From contig NC_055996.1 of NCBI RefSeq assembly GCF_018446385.1, positions 131,054,532-131,118,531 on the forward strand: DNA of 64,000 nt, read 5' to 3'. Under the pieces are notes generated by a model that worked only from the letters and a program-made list of their open reading frames with translations, did not search any database and was not told the origin of the DNA. The stretch is from Zingiber officinale. Lineage: Eukaryota > Streptophyta > Magnoliopsida > Zingiberales > Zingiberaceae. How positions within the stretch are numbered: the stretch's first letter is position 1; each line of letters opens with the position of its first letter. This document shows positions 20,855 to 30,515 of this stretch, piece by piece. Position numbers and translations under genes: made by a program.

Positions 20855-22088
20855 GGTGGCGTTTGGTTCTTTCTTAGAAATCAGAATGGGAATGAGTATC
20901 ATAGTATTGTGGAATGAGAATGAGTATGAGCTTGGATATCATTCCTAAAAATAATGTTTGGTTAGTTGAATATTTTCAATGGGAATCAACTTAAATTTCC
21001 TTTTTTACCCTTAGAGGAAAATAAGAGAAAAAATTAGATGGAAGATAAAGTTGAATGTGAGAGAAACATATGATGAGAGAGGATGTGTGATGAGAGAGAA
21101 AGTATGATGAGAGAGAAAGTGTGATAGGAAAAAATGAAGAGAGGGAAAGTGTGATGAGAGAAAATGAGGAGAGAGCGTGATAGGAGAGATTGAGAAAAGA
21201 AACAGTATGATGAGAGAGAAAGTATGTTAAGAGAGAAAGAGTGATGGAAAAAATGAAGAGAGAGAAAATATGATGAGAGAAAATGAGAGATTGAGGAGAG
21301 AAAATATGATGAGAGAAAATGAGAGATTGAGGAGAGAAAATATGATGAGAAAATGTGATGAGAGAAAAAATATGATAAGAGAAAATATAAAGAGAGAGTA
21401 TGGTAAGAGAGATTGAGGAAAGAGAAAGTATGATGAGAAAAAAGTATGATGAAAAAAATGAGGAGAGAATAAAGAAAGATAAAATAATGAGAGAGTGTGT
21501 GATGAGAGAGAATATAGAGAGAAAATGGTAGAGAATGTGTCATGAGAGAGAATGAGGAGAGAGAATATGATGGAGGAGATTGAAGAGAGAGAAAATGTGA
21601 TGAAATAAAATATGAAGAGAGAGTATAGTAAGAGAGATTGAGGAGAGAGAAAAAATGATAAGAGAAAAAGTATAATGAAAAATAAGGAGAGAATGAAGAG
21701 AGAGAAAATAATAAGAGAGAGTGTGTGTGATGAGAGAGAATAAAGAGAGAAAATGGTAGAGAATGTGTGATGAGAGAGAATAAGGAGAGAAAAAGTATGT
21801 TGAGGAAGAAAATGTGATGATAGAATGAGGAGAGAGAAAGTATGATGAGAGAGAATAAGGAGAGAGAGTGAAATAAAATAAAAATTGAACAAATATAATA
21901 AGGGTATTTTCGTCCAAAACTTAATTCTTATTTCCATTCCATCAAAATCCAAGGGAGGAGGTGGGTTTCATCCATACCTAAATTTTTGGGTTTCATTCCA
22001 AAATCTTGATTCCATTCCCATCAACCAAACACAAGATTTGGGAATGAATCCATTGTCTGATTCTCAAACCTCTAAACCAAACACCACC
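20855..22088 (-). mobile_element. Harbinger-like MITE with GA-rich array (1,234 bp)
   Basis: The ends are GGTGGCGTTTGGTTC and CTAAACCAAACACCACC. A 3-bp duplication TTA flanks it (20852-20854 and 22089-22091). It is the same family as 17484-18841 in the opposite orientation: its left end (TTTCTTAGAAATCAGAATGG) is the complement of that copy's right end. The centre is a GAGAGA.TATGATGAGAG array on this strand. Confidence 0.78.
21040..21880. repeat. GA-rich degenerate array
   Basis: Units like GATGAGAGAGAAAGTGTGA repeat for about 840 bp, the complement of the CT array at 17690-18660. The long reverse-strand open frames across it are low-complexity artefacts. Confidence 0.85.
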
Positions 22089-22229
22089 TTATTGCCCCAT
22101 ACATGAAAGAAATTTGATGTATTAATAATGACATCTAGTTTGACTATGATGACCCTGTGGGTCATGCCAAGCTTGAGCCTGTAGGCCTGCGACCTGGCTC
22201 AAACCGCAGGCATGGCTAGACCTGACCAC

Positions 22230-22400
22230 AGTTTGGAACCAACGGTTCGACGGTTCGGAACTGCCGGTTCGACGGTTCTAGGCAGGTCGACCCTTAACTT
22301 TAACCGCCCAAGACGGTTACGGTTCACAGTTCAGAACCGCCGGTTCATGGTTCGTATTAAAAATTAAAAATTTAAAATTAAAAATTAAACATTAAAAATT
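22230..22400 (-). repeat. hAT end with CGGTTCGACGGTTCGG subterminal motifs
   Basis: CAGTTTGGAACCAACGG is followed by three or four CGGTTCGACGGTT(C)-type units and GAACCGCCGGTTCATGG. Such CGGTTCGA-rich ends are common in plant hAT elements, and the hAT transposase C-terminus follows at 22513. The precise terminus is inferred. Confidence 0.5.
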
Positions 22401-22512
22401 AGAAATTAAAATTTATTGAAAAAATGGCTTGCACTTATTTAAGTTGCCTACGTATCCCTTTAGGGGAATCAAAGCCCACGTAGTTCTTTTACATTTTTAT
22501 CCTTTTACATTT

Positions 22513-22723
22513 TCATTCACTTCCATTTCCTATTCCTGTCGTATTTGTTCCTTCAGTATCAAAATCTTCAACTTCGTCATCTGAAAGTTGCATTTCTTGG
22601 ATTCTTTTCTCCGCTCTGGTCCAATCGTCCATTAATGCTTGGGCTTCCAATGAGTCGGGAGACAAAGTTGATCGTCGTTCATCTAATATGTTACCGCGCG
22701 ACACTGAACGTCTGCTCCACAGC
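22513..22723 (-). pseudogene. hAT transposase, C-terminal fragment
   Basis: On the reverse strand the frame reads AVEQTFSVSRGNILDERRS, then SLEAQALMDDW. This is the conserved C-terminal dimerisation region of plant hAT transposases (ESAFS..GG.VLDERR..L.P..LEA). It is cut at 22724 by the start of a copia LTR. Another part of a similar protein lies at 40979-41306 in the same orientation, so the nested retroelements interrupt the gene. About 70 residues between the two parts are missing. Confidence 0.8.
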
Positions 22724-25151
22724 TGTTAGAGTGTATACTAAAAGCCTAGCTTTTGTAAATATTTATTTGTTAAAGTAAAAGAATCACATTGGTCAATATC
22801 TGTATTTATTTATTAAATGTAAATGTTCAATTAATTTATATAGTAGACAACATGGAGTGTGGTGTCACACTCAGAAGATCATGTTGTCTGTTCTCTATAA
22901 ATTATAAATAGTTGCTCGCGACTAAGATAGAAAGGAACAAACTATCAGTATAGTCGTAGTGTAATTAAGTATTAGTTTATCTTGACTAATAAATTACACT
23001 AATACACTTTAAGTGTATTGAGTAGGATCATTTAGGTATGTTCTTTTTGTACTGACTTAGTAAAAGAACTAAACCTTAGTTATTATGGAAGTGTGTGCTC
23101 TTAATCCTAATATAATAACAAGCACATATATTTAATATTTATTTCTTTGATTTATCAAAGGGTGAGGTTTAGCTCGATAAATCAATATGCCCGATAAGTT
23201 GGGAAATGATATTACTTATAGTGTGTGTTGTTAATTATAGAAGGAATTTGTGTCCTAGTTATCTAGGTTGAGAATGTCCCCAAGAGGAGCTCATAAGGAT
23301 TGCCATGTTAAACCCTGCAGATGGACCTAGTCCGACATGACAATAAAGTTGAGTGGTACTACTCTTGGAGCTAGATATTAATTAAGTGAGTTGTCAAGAA
23401 TTACTTAATTAGTGGACATTCATAATCTTAAACACAGGAGACTAACACACTCATGATAAGAAGGAGCCCATAATGTAATTTGGGATTGGTGCGGCGGTAA
23501 TAACTCTCTAGTGGAATGAGTTATTATCGATGAACTTGAGTGTGTTCGGGGCGAACACGGATACTCAAGTTCATCGAAGTCCAAAATCAATTTCTCCTCC
23601 GCTGCACCCAGTAGCCTCATTATAGCCTCAAGTCCATCCAAATGTAAGACTCTTCTTGGTGTCCAGAAGGGGGCCGGACCATGGTGACCAAGCAATGGCC
23701 GGCCACATCCTCTTGAAAGGGGTCGTGCTTGGTGACCAAGCTTGTAGGGGCCGGCCATAATAATTCAAAAAGGGAGGGTTGTTTTGAATTTTTAAAATCT
23801 TTTCTTTGTAGAAAACTATAAGTTTTAAAATAGAGATTTTAATTTTTAAAACTTTCCTTATTTGAATTAGGCTACATGTTTAAATAGAGAGTTTAAAATT
23901 TTTTAAAACTTTCCTTTTTTAACCATCCTTATGGTTTAAGAAAAAAAGGAAAAGAAGTTTTAAAATTTAAATTTTCTATTTCCATGTTAAAAAAGGAGAT
24001 TTTATAAGAGAGTTTTTAAATTTTAAAACATGGTTTTAATTTTTAGAAACTTTCATTTTTTAACTCATACTTTAGGAAAGAGAACTTGTAAATTTTGTAA
24101 GAGGATTTTTCTTGTAAAATTTTTAAAAATTATTTTTCCTTTCCTTTTAATTGTGGTCGGCCACCTTGCTTGGTGCCCAAGCAAGGGCCGGCCAATAGGA
24201 TTAAACCAAATTCAATCCTAAACCAAATAGGATTGATCATAACCATTGATTGGTGATTGATTCAATCAAGAGGAAAGAAAAGGAAAAATAAAAAGGAAAA
24301 AGGAAAAACTCTTGGATGATTTTATTTTTTGTAAAAGGTTTTTCCTTATTTGCCTTAGGCAAGTAATATAAAAGAAGGGGTGAGGGGGCTTCATGAGACA
24401 TAACTCTTATTCTTTTGCTTGGGTGATCTCTTGGTGGCCGGCCCTCTCCCTTCTTCCTCTCCCTTTGCTCTCTTCTCCTTGGTGGTGGTGGTGGCCGGAT
24501 TTTAGAAGAAGAAGGAGGAAGCTTTTGGGTGATGTTCATCTTGGAGGATCGTCGCCCACACGACGTCCAAGGCGAGGCGAGGAATACGGCAGAAGATCTC
24601 GAGGGCATTAGCTTACAAAGAGAAGGTATAACTAGTATTTTTCTTCCGCATCATACTAGTTATTTTTCTTTGTATGAATTCTAAATACAAGAGGCAATTA
24701 GAACTAGTTTATCGAATTTATTTTTCGATTTTGTGTTTTCTTCTTTTTCGAATTTGTGATTCGATTGTTCCTTTTGGTTAACCTAAAGTTATTTAAGGAA
24801 ATAAATATTAGCTTTCCTTAAAAGGCTTTGCCTAGGCGGTGGTGGTTGCTCCCATATCCAAGAAGGCCATGTGCCTCGCCATGCAGTCCTGGAAGCCAAT
24901 TTTGGAAATTAATATTTATGGAATTAATAACCTAGGTAGATTTGAATAAATAGTGTTAAGTTCCGCTTGCGATTCAAATCTAAACCATTAAGAACAGATA
25001 AGTTAAATTTGGAATCAATGATGTTAAGTTCCGTCTGCGATTCCTTATTTAACTTCTAAAGAACACAATAGGTTATTTAAGGAAAGGTTCGACACTTGTA
25101 CAAAAATTTTTATATAGTGGAACCGGTACGTTTTCCTAGGTTTAACCAACA
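22724..25151 (+). repeat. 5' LTR of the copia element (about 2.4 kb)
   Basis: It begins TGTTAGAGTGTATACTAAAAGCC, the same as the 3' LTR start at 29623. The end is set at ..TTAACCAACA because AGTATCGGATCC, a degenerate form of the TGGTATCAGAGC primer site, follows at 25157. It contains a strong hairpin at 23529-23576. The end position is less sure than the start. Confidence 0.65.
23529..23576. other. Near-perfect stem-loop in the copia LTR
   Basis: A 14-bp outer stem pairs CGATGAACTTGAGT with ACTCAAGTTCATCG. Inside it GTGTTCG pairs with CGAACAC around a GGG loop, leaving a 4-base GGAT bulge. A 21-bp total pairing in 48 bases is unlikely by chance. It may act in the RNA, for example in LTR transcript folding or polyadenylation, but nothing here shows a function. 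Confidence 0.7.
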
Positions 25152-26600
25152 AGGAAGTATCGGATCCAGTATTTGGTGTTCAGTCGAATGGTTTTCACAT
25201 AATCTCGGACCAGCATAATAAGATGTGCTAACTTTGTTCGGGGTCGAGCGTTTTTTATTGTGTGATTGGACCCTCTCAGATGTTAAGGGCATTTAATTGT
25301 GTGTGCATGATTGTAAAATTAAATACAGCAGGAGCTGTATTAGTTATTAGGATTTTACATTTTTGTTCGATCTAGAATACATGTACATTCCATTTATGGA
25401 ATATAGGATCGATATATGTAAAATTCTATATTTGTCATGGATCGGATCTTTGCGAGGCGTGGTACTTATAGAGCACCGAGGCGCAGCGGAATAAGAAGCA
25501 AGATGGATGCGACGACTTGACCCGATGGCGGTGGCTAAAGATGGCAGCAGCACGGAGGACAGTGATGAAAATGCCATAATAGTTGGAAAATAATTTCCAT
25601 ATTTATTATTTTATTTATCGTGTTGTGTGTAACGCATGTGATGTATGCTAGGATAGTTTAAAATTCTCACTTTAAATAACTAAGGGAGAGGGATTAGTAT
25701 ATTAATCCCACGCTCCATTATCGGTTTGTAAGTGATGCAACAAGCTCGCGTGCTCTGAGTGCCTCCTCCACAACGGATGAGTTTGTTCATGATCACTAGA
25801 TCAAATTTCCTTAATGGATGGTTATAAGAAGTTATTTAGGATGTGTGTGATCTTCTCCAACCAAAGGGGCAAATCTTATTAATGGACTTAGTATCAAGTA
25901 ATGGTATACACTTAGACACATTTAATAGTATCCTCCCAACGGAGTCACGCTATCACTTGTGTGACCAAAGGAAATCAACTATTAATTTTAAAACTAGGGT
26001 GACAAGATAATAAAATTAATGGGTTAAAACCCTCTTACAATGATTGATTTTGTATCCTCACAGCCATACAAAATTAACGGTGTTTGAGATAATTTTATTT
26101 GTCATACAGTTAGGTTGACAAGATAGTTAATGGGTAAAACCCTCCTCTTACAAATGATGATTTTGTATCCGTCCACACTAACGTGGCATGCAAAATTCAC
26201 GGTGTTTTGAGGTGTTGGTAAATTTAAATAGTATTGTTAGAGGAATCAATATTATTTTAAATTTAGAGTCTTGACCAAATATTTGATCAAAGACAGACCA
26301 ACTATTAATTTTATTTGTCATAGGTTGACGAGATAATAAAATGGATGAAATCTCCTTTTAAAATTTGTATACGTCCACACTAACGTGGCATACAAAATTC
26401 ACGGAGATTTTGAGATGTTGGTTTTGACTAAATATTTTTGTGATTCTTAGGATTTCAAATGTTAGTCAATCCCCTAGTTGTTATACTATAGAATAGACTT
26501 AGTAGTCCCAATTGTAATGATTGGAAAACTAGGACATTAAGGTAGACTGTCCTCTCAGAACTGAGAATAATAACGGTGTATTTTATTAGTTGTTGAAATA
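25152..26600 (+). other. Copia leader region without recognisable gag
   Basis: The stretch between the primer site and the protease has no CCHC knuckle or gag-like frame. It holds three imperfect direct repeats (25987-26085, 26100-26215, 26316-26415) built from GACAAGATA.TTAATGGGTAAAACCC, TTTTGTATCCGTCCACACTAACG and CAAAATTCACGGTGTTTTGAG. A 76-residue reverse-strand open frame at 25347-25577 has no recognisable domain. Confidence 0.5.
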
Positions 26601-26609
26601 TTTTTAGTG

Positions 26610-29520
26610 GTGTTATCTACCGATACCTGGTGTGTAGATACAAGAACCACTGATTATGTCTGCAATTCATTGCAGGGGTTCCAGAAAATCCGACAACTAT
26701 ATAAATCACCGTCCACTTGGGCATTGCTGTAAAAGTAGCAGCTGTTGCAGTGGGAGATGTTTATCCTTTGATAGGAATAAAACATGGATTTTAAGAAATT
26801 GCTTTTAAGTACCAAGTTTAGAAAGAAATTTATTTCAATTTCTAAACTATTTAAAGAATAAATATTGTGTCTATTTTGATAACAAAGTTGTTATCGAGAA
26901 AATAGGAAAGATATCTATTCTGGTACGTTGGATGGTAATTTATAATCCAATAACTCCCACGATGCAATAAATGGAAATTAATAACACATTTTCTAAATTT
27001 AAGAGAAAGTAACTTTCGGAAATGAACCAATCATATTTTTTTTTTTGGCATCCAAGGCTAGGTTATATTAACTTGAGTAGGATTCACAGGATAATAACCA
27101 ATGAACTCTTGGGTTCATTGGTAGTGGAAATCTTTCCAACCTGCGAGTCTTATTTGGAAGAAAATATAACCAAAAAGCTTTTAAGTCTAAGGGATATGGA
27201 GCCAAAGATATAATGGAATTGGTTCATTCTGATTTGTGTGGTCCTATGACTATCCAGACAAGAAGTAGTTTCAAATAGTTTGTCTATTTTATAGACAACT
27301 ATTCGAGACACAGATAGATTTACTTGATACACTGCAAGTCTAAGTGCTTTGATTAGTTCAAAGAGTACGAGGCTGATGCGGAGAAATGTCAAAGTAAAAA
27401 TATCGAGACACTACGGTGAGATCGTAGTAGCAAATACCTCTTGGGAGAATTTAGGAGTCACTTATCAGAAGTAGGGATTAAATCCCAACTAACTGCACTT
27501 GGTACATCCCAACAGAATGGTGTAGTAGAAAGAAGGTATAAGGCTCTTATGGAATAATTAGAATGATGATGAGTTATTTAGAAAATTACCAAATTCGTTT
27601 TAAGGATATACTCTGAAAACGAAAGTGAACATAGTACCTTTCAAGTCAGAACTCTCTACTCATATAGAATTGCTAAATAGGTGTAAGCCTATTTTGAAGC
27701 ATATTCGGATTCGGGTAGTCCAGCACATATGTTGAAGAGAGACAATGATAAGTTGGATAGGAGTTCACTTGTTTGTGGGTTATCCTAGATAAACGAAAGT
27801 AGATTTATAGTCTTTAAAATCAGAAGGTCATTGTTAGCATCAATGACTGATTTTTAGAAGAGGACTATATAATGAACCACAAGCCCATAAGTTCTTAAGA
27901 AAGTAACAAAGGACATGTCTAATCTAGTACCAACTGTACAAGATGAAATATCACAAGAAACTACAACACGTATCACAAATGATACACAATTATAGACAGT
28001 GCCTCGTCGTAGTGGGAGGGTTGTTATGCAACCTAAAAGAGTGATGTTTTGGGAGAGCCTTTGGAATTTATCCCTGGTCAACATGAACCCAATCCCCAGA
28101 CATATGACGAAGCACTCCAAAATTAAGATGCAGAATCTTGGCATAGAGCAATGAATATAGAAATAGAATTTAGTATTCTAATAAAATCTGGGAGCTTATA
28201 GAATCACCAAATAGTGTAAAAGCCATTGGGTGAAAATAAGTCTACAATAGAAAAAGGGATAGATGGGAAAGTGGAAACTTTCAAAGCAAGGCTTGTTGAA
28301 AAAGGGAAACCTTTTATCGATAACCATGCTTAAATCTATCCGGATTCTTTTATCTATTGCTGCTCATATAGACTATGAGATTAGGAAAATGGATGTCAAG
28401 ACAACTTTTCTTTATGGAAGTCTTGAAGAATACATCCATATAAAGCAACCAGAGAGGTTCATTGCAAAGGGAAAAAAGCATCTAGTATGTAAGCTCAATC
28501 AGTCTATAGATTGAAGTAAAGCTTTAAAGTCTTGGTTTATCCGGTTTAATGAAATAATCCAATCTTATGGATTTAGTTACCAGATAAGTCTTGTGTATAC
28601 AAGAAGTGTAATGGAAACGTGGTGGTATTTCTTGTACTATACGTAGATGATATTTTGTTAATTGGCAACAATGTCAAGGTATTATTGGACGTAAGGGTAT
28701 GGTTGTCTAAACAATTTGATATGAAGGACTTAGAAGATTGTGCACACATTCTTGGGATCAAAGTTATAAGGGATCGCAAGAAAAGAATGTTATGTCTATC
28801 CCAAGCTTCATATATAGATACAGTCCTTGCTCGTTTTAGCATGCAGAACTCCAAAAAAGGTTTCTTACCTTTTAGGCATGGAGTAGCCTTATCTAAAGAG
28901 ATGCCTCCGAAGACATCAAAGGAGATTGAGGACATGAAGACAGTTCCTTATGCTTTAGCTGTAGGAAGTCTTATGTATGCAATGCTGTGTACGAGACCTG
29001 ATATCTGTTTTACCGTGGGCATGATCAGCAGATATCGTGAGAACCTTTGGGTGTGACAAAAGCATATATTGAAGTATCTGAGAAGGACTAGAGATTATAT
29101 GCTAGTTTACCAAGCAGACGAGTTGCTCCCTGTGGGTTACACAGATTCGGACTTTTAATCAGATAGGGACAATAGTAAGTCAACATCAGGCTATGTGTTT
29201 ACTCTAGGAGGTGGAGCGATTGCATAGAGGAGTGTTAAGCAGAAATGGGTCTCAGACTCAACCATGGAAGCTGAGTATGTTGCAGCCTCTGAGGCAGCAA
29301 AAGAAGCTGTATGGCTCAGGAACTTTCTAATGGACTTAGATATGATTCCTGGTTTGCCCAAGATCATCACAATTTATTGTAATAATAGCGGTGCAGTTGC
29401 AAACTCGAAGGAACCACGAGCCCATGAAGCAAGTAAACATATAGAGCGCAAGTACCACCTGATACGAGACATCAAGGAGAAGTTGTCGTCGCCAAGATTG
29501 CATCAGAAGATAACCTAGCA
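26610..29520 (+). pseudogene. Broken copia pol (protease, integrase, RT, RNase H)
   Basis: Pieces in order are: protease-like WCVDTRTTDYVCNS near 26637 (the active DTG reads DTR), GAG-pre-integrase HPRLGYINLSRIH at 27049, integrase ELVHSDLCGPM near 27215 and GTSQQNGVVERR near 27500, RT KMDVKTTFLYGSLEEYIHI at 28388, the RT active site LYVDDILLIG near 28638, and RNase H STMEAEYVAASEAAKEAVW to HIERKYHLIRDI near 29460. At least six stops or frame changes separate them. Normal copia pol is about 1,300 residues in one frame. The sequence resembles the TNT1-94-like group by its RT motifs. Confidence 0.85.
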
Positions 29521-29607
29521 GATCCTTTCACAAAGGCCCTTCCGGCGAAAGCTTTTGATCGGCATGTGGAGGGGATGGGAATCAATATATGTCAGCTTAG
29601 ACTTTTA

Positions 29608-29622
29608 GTATAAGTGGGAGAT
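29608..29622 (+). other. Polypurine tract of the copia element
   Basis: GTATAAGTGGGAGAT directly precedes the 3' LTR start TGTTAGAG. Confidence 0.7.
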
Positions 29623-29994
29623 TGTTAGAGTGTATACTAAAAGCCTAGCTTTTGTAAACATTTATTTGTTAAAGTAAAAGAATCACATTGGTTAGTATCT
29701 GCATTTATTTATTAAATGTAAATGTTCAATTAATTTATATAGTAGACAACATAGAGTGTGGTGTCACACTCAGAAGATCATGTTGTCGGTTCTCTATAAA
29801 TTATAAATAGTTGCTCACGACTAAGATAGAAAGGAACAAACTATCAGTATAGTCGTAGTGTAATTAAGTATTAGTTTATCTTGACTAATAAATTACACTA
29901 ATACACTTTAAGTGTATTGAGTAGGATCATTTAGGTATGTTTTTTTGTACTGACTTAGTAAAAGAACTAAACCTTAGTTATTATGGAAGTGTGT
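29623..29994 (+). repeat. 3' LTR of the copia element, truncated (372 of about 2,428 bp)
   Basis: It matches the start of the 5' LTR at 22724 with only a few substitutions and small indels, then stops abruptly after GGAAGTGTGT. The rest has been lost at the junction with the Tat LTR. Confidence 0.85.
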
Positions 29995-30012
29995 ACTGAC
30001 TTAGTAAAAGAA
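29993..30012 (+). other. Templated filler at a copia/Tat deletion junction
   Basis: The 20 bases GTACTGACTTAGTAAAAGAA repeat 29947-29966 exactly, 46 bp upstream, and join directly to Tat LTR sequence GAATTAAGGCC (overlap GAA). This is the hallmark of end joining with copied filler, such as polymerase theta repair. Confidence 0.75.
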
Positions 30013-30470
30013 TTAAGGCCGTCCGGACGACGTTCTTCGCCCGCCCGGCCGGCCGGACGCTCCGGTCAGGCGGTGGGTAAAAGACGGGAACATCTTCTGA
30101 CAGCCGTTAAGGCGTATGGCTATGCCATACTCTTAGTCTGACAACGGGGGGGGTCCTGTTGTCCCATCGACGAACATGCTCGGACTGTAGCAGTATGGTG
30201 TCAGGTAAGCTCTCTGACAGGTGCATACCGGGGTATGGGTTGCTGACACGTATGCACCTCGGTGAGGTACGCATAACACAAGCTTGGCAGCCACTTTTTC
30301 CACCACTTACCTGACTTGAGCGTCGGAGGGTCGCCGCCGGGAATCCCTTCCTGGCCCGACTTTGGTGCAGGATCGCCGGAGCTTCGTTTGACCAGCCGGA
30401 GATCCACTCCATCGACTAGGAGCACGCCACATGCCCAGCGTCCTTTGGTTCAGCGATTCGGACAGGATCA
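30010..30470 (+). repeat. 5' LTR of Tat element 2, truncated, lacking its TATA box
   Basis: It matches 40467-40978 of the 3' LTR. The first 219 bases of the LTR are missing. A 50-odd-base internal segment that in the 3' LTR holds TATATAAA and the start region is also missing, at about 30264. The LTR ends GGACAGGATCA, followed by the primer site. Confidence 0.88.
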
Positions 30471-30473
30471 AAT

Positions 30474-30489
30474 TGGCGCCGTCTGTGGG
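30474..30489 (+). other. Primer binding site of Tat element 2
   Basis: TGGCGCCGTCTGTGGG begins three bases after the 5' LTR end. The TGGCGCCGT form is usual in Tat/Athila elements. I do not assign the priming tRNA. Confidence 0.75.
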
Positions 30490-30515
30490 AACGCACCTGC
30501 ATCCGAACGGAAACG

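Larger units (their letters stand above)
22724..29994 (+). mobile_element. Ty1/copia element, decayed, inserted in a hAT transposase
   Basis: A long 5' LTR, a degenerate initiator-Met primer site near 25157, a noncoding leader with repeats, a broken pol (26.6-29.5 kb) and a truncated 3' LTR are in order. No gag zinc knuckle is found. The order integrase before RT identifies Ty1/copia. Its 3' LTR is cut off and joined to a Tat LTR at 29994-30012. Many stops and frameshifts make it inactive. Confidence 0.82.

Noticed and set aside
21034-21952. Long reverse-strand open frames (125 to 241 codons)
   Set aside because: They are the same low-complexity array on the other strand, inside a MITE.
25347-25577. 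76-codon reverse open frame in the copia leader
   Set aside because: It starts with a transit-peptide-like composition but has no domain, and it lies in noncoding element sequence.
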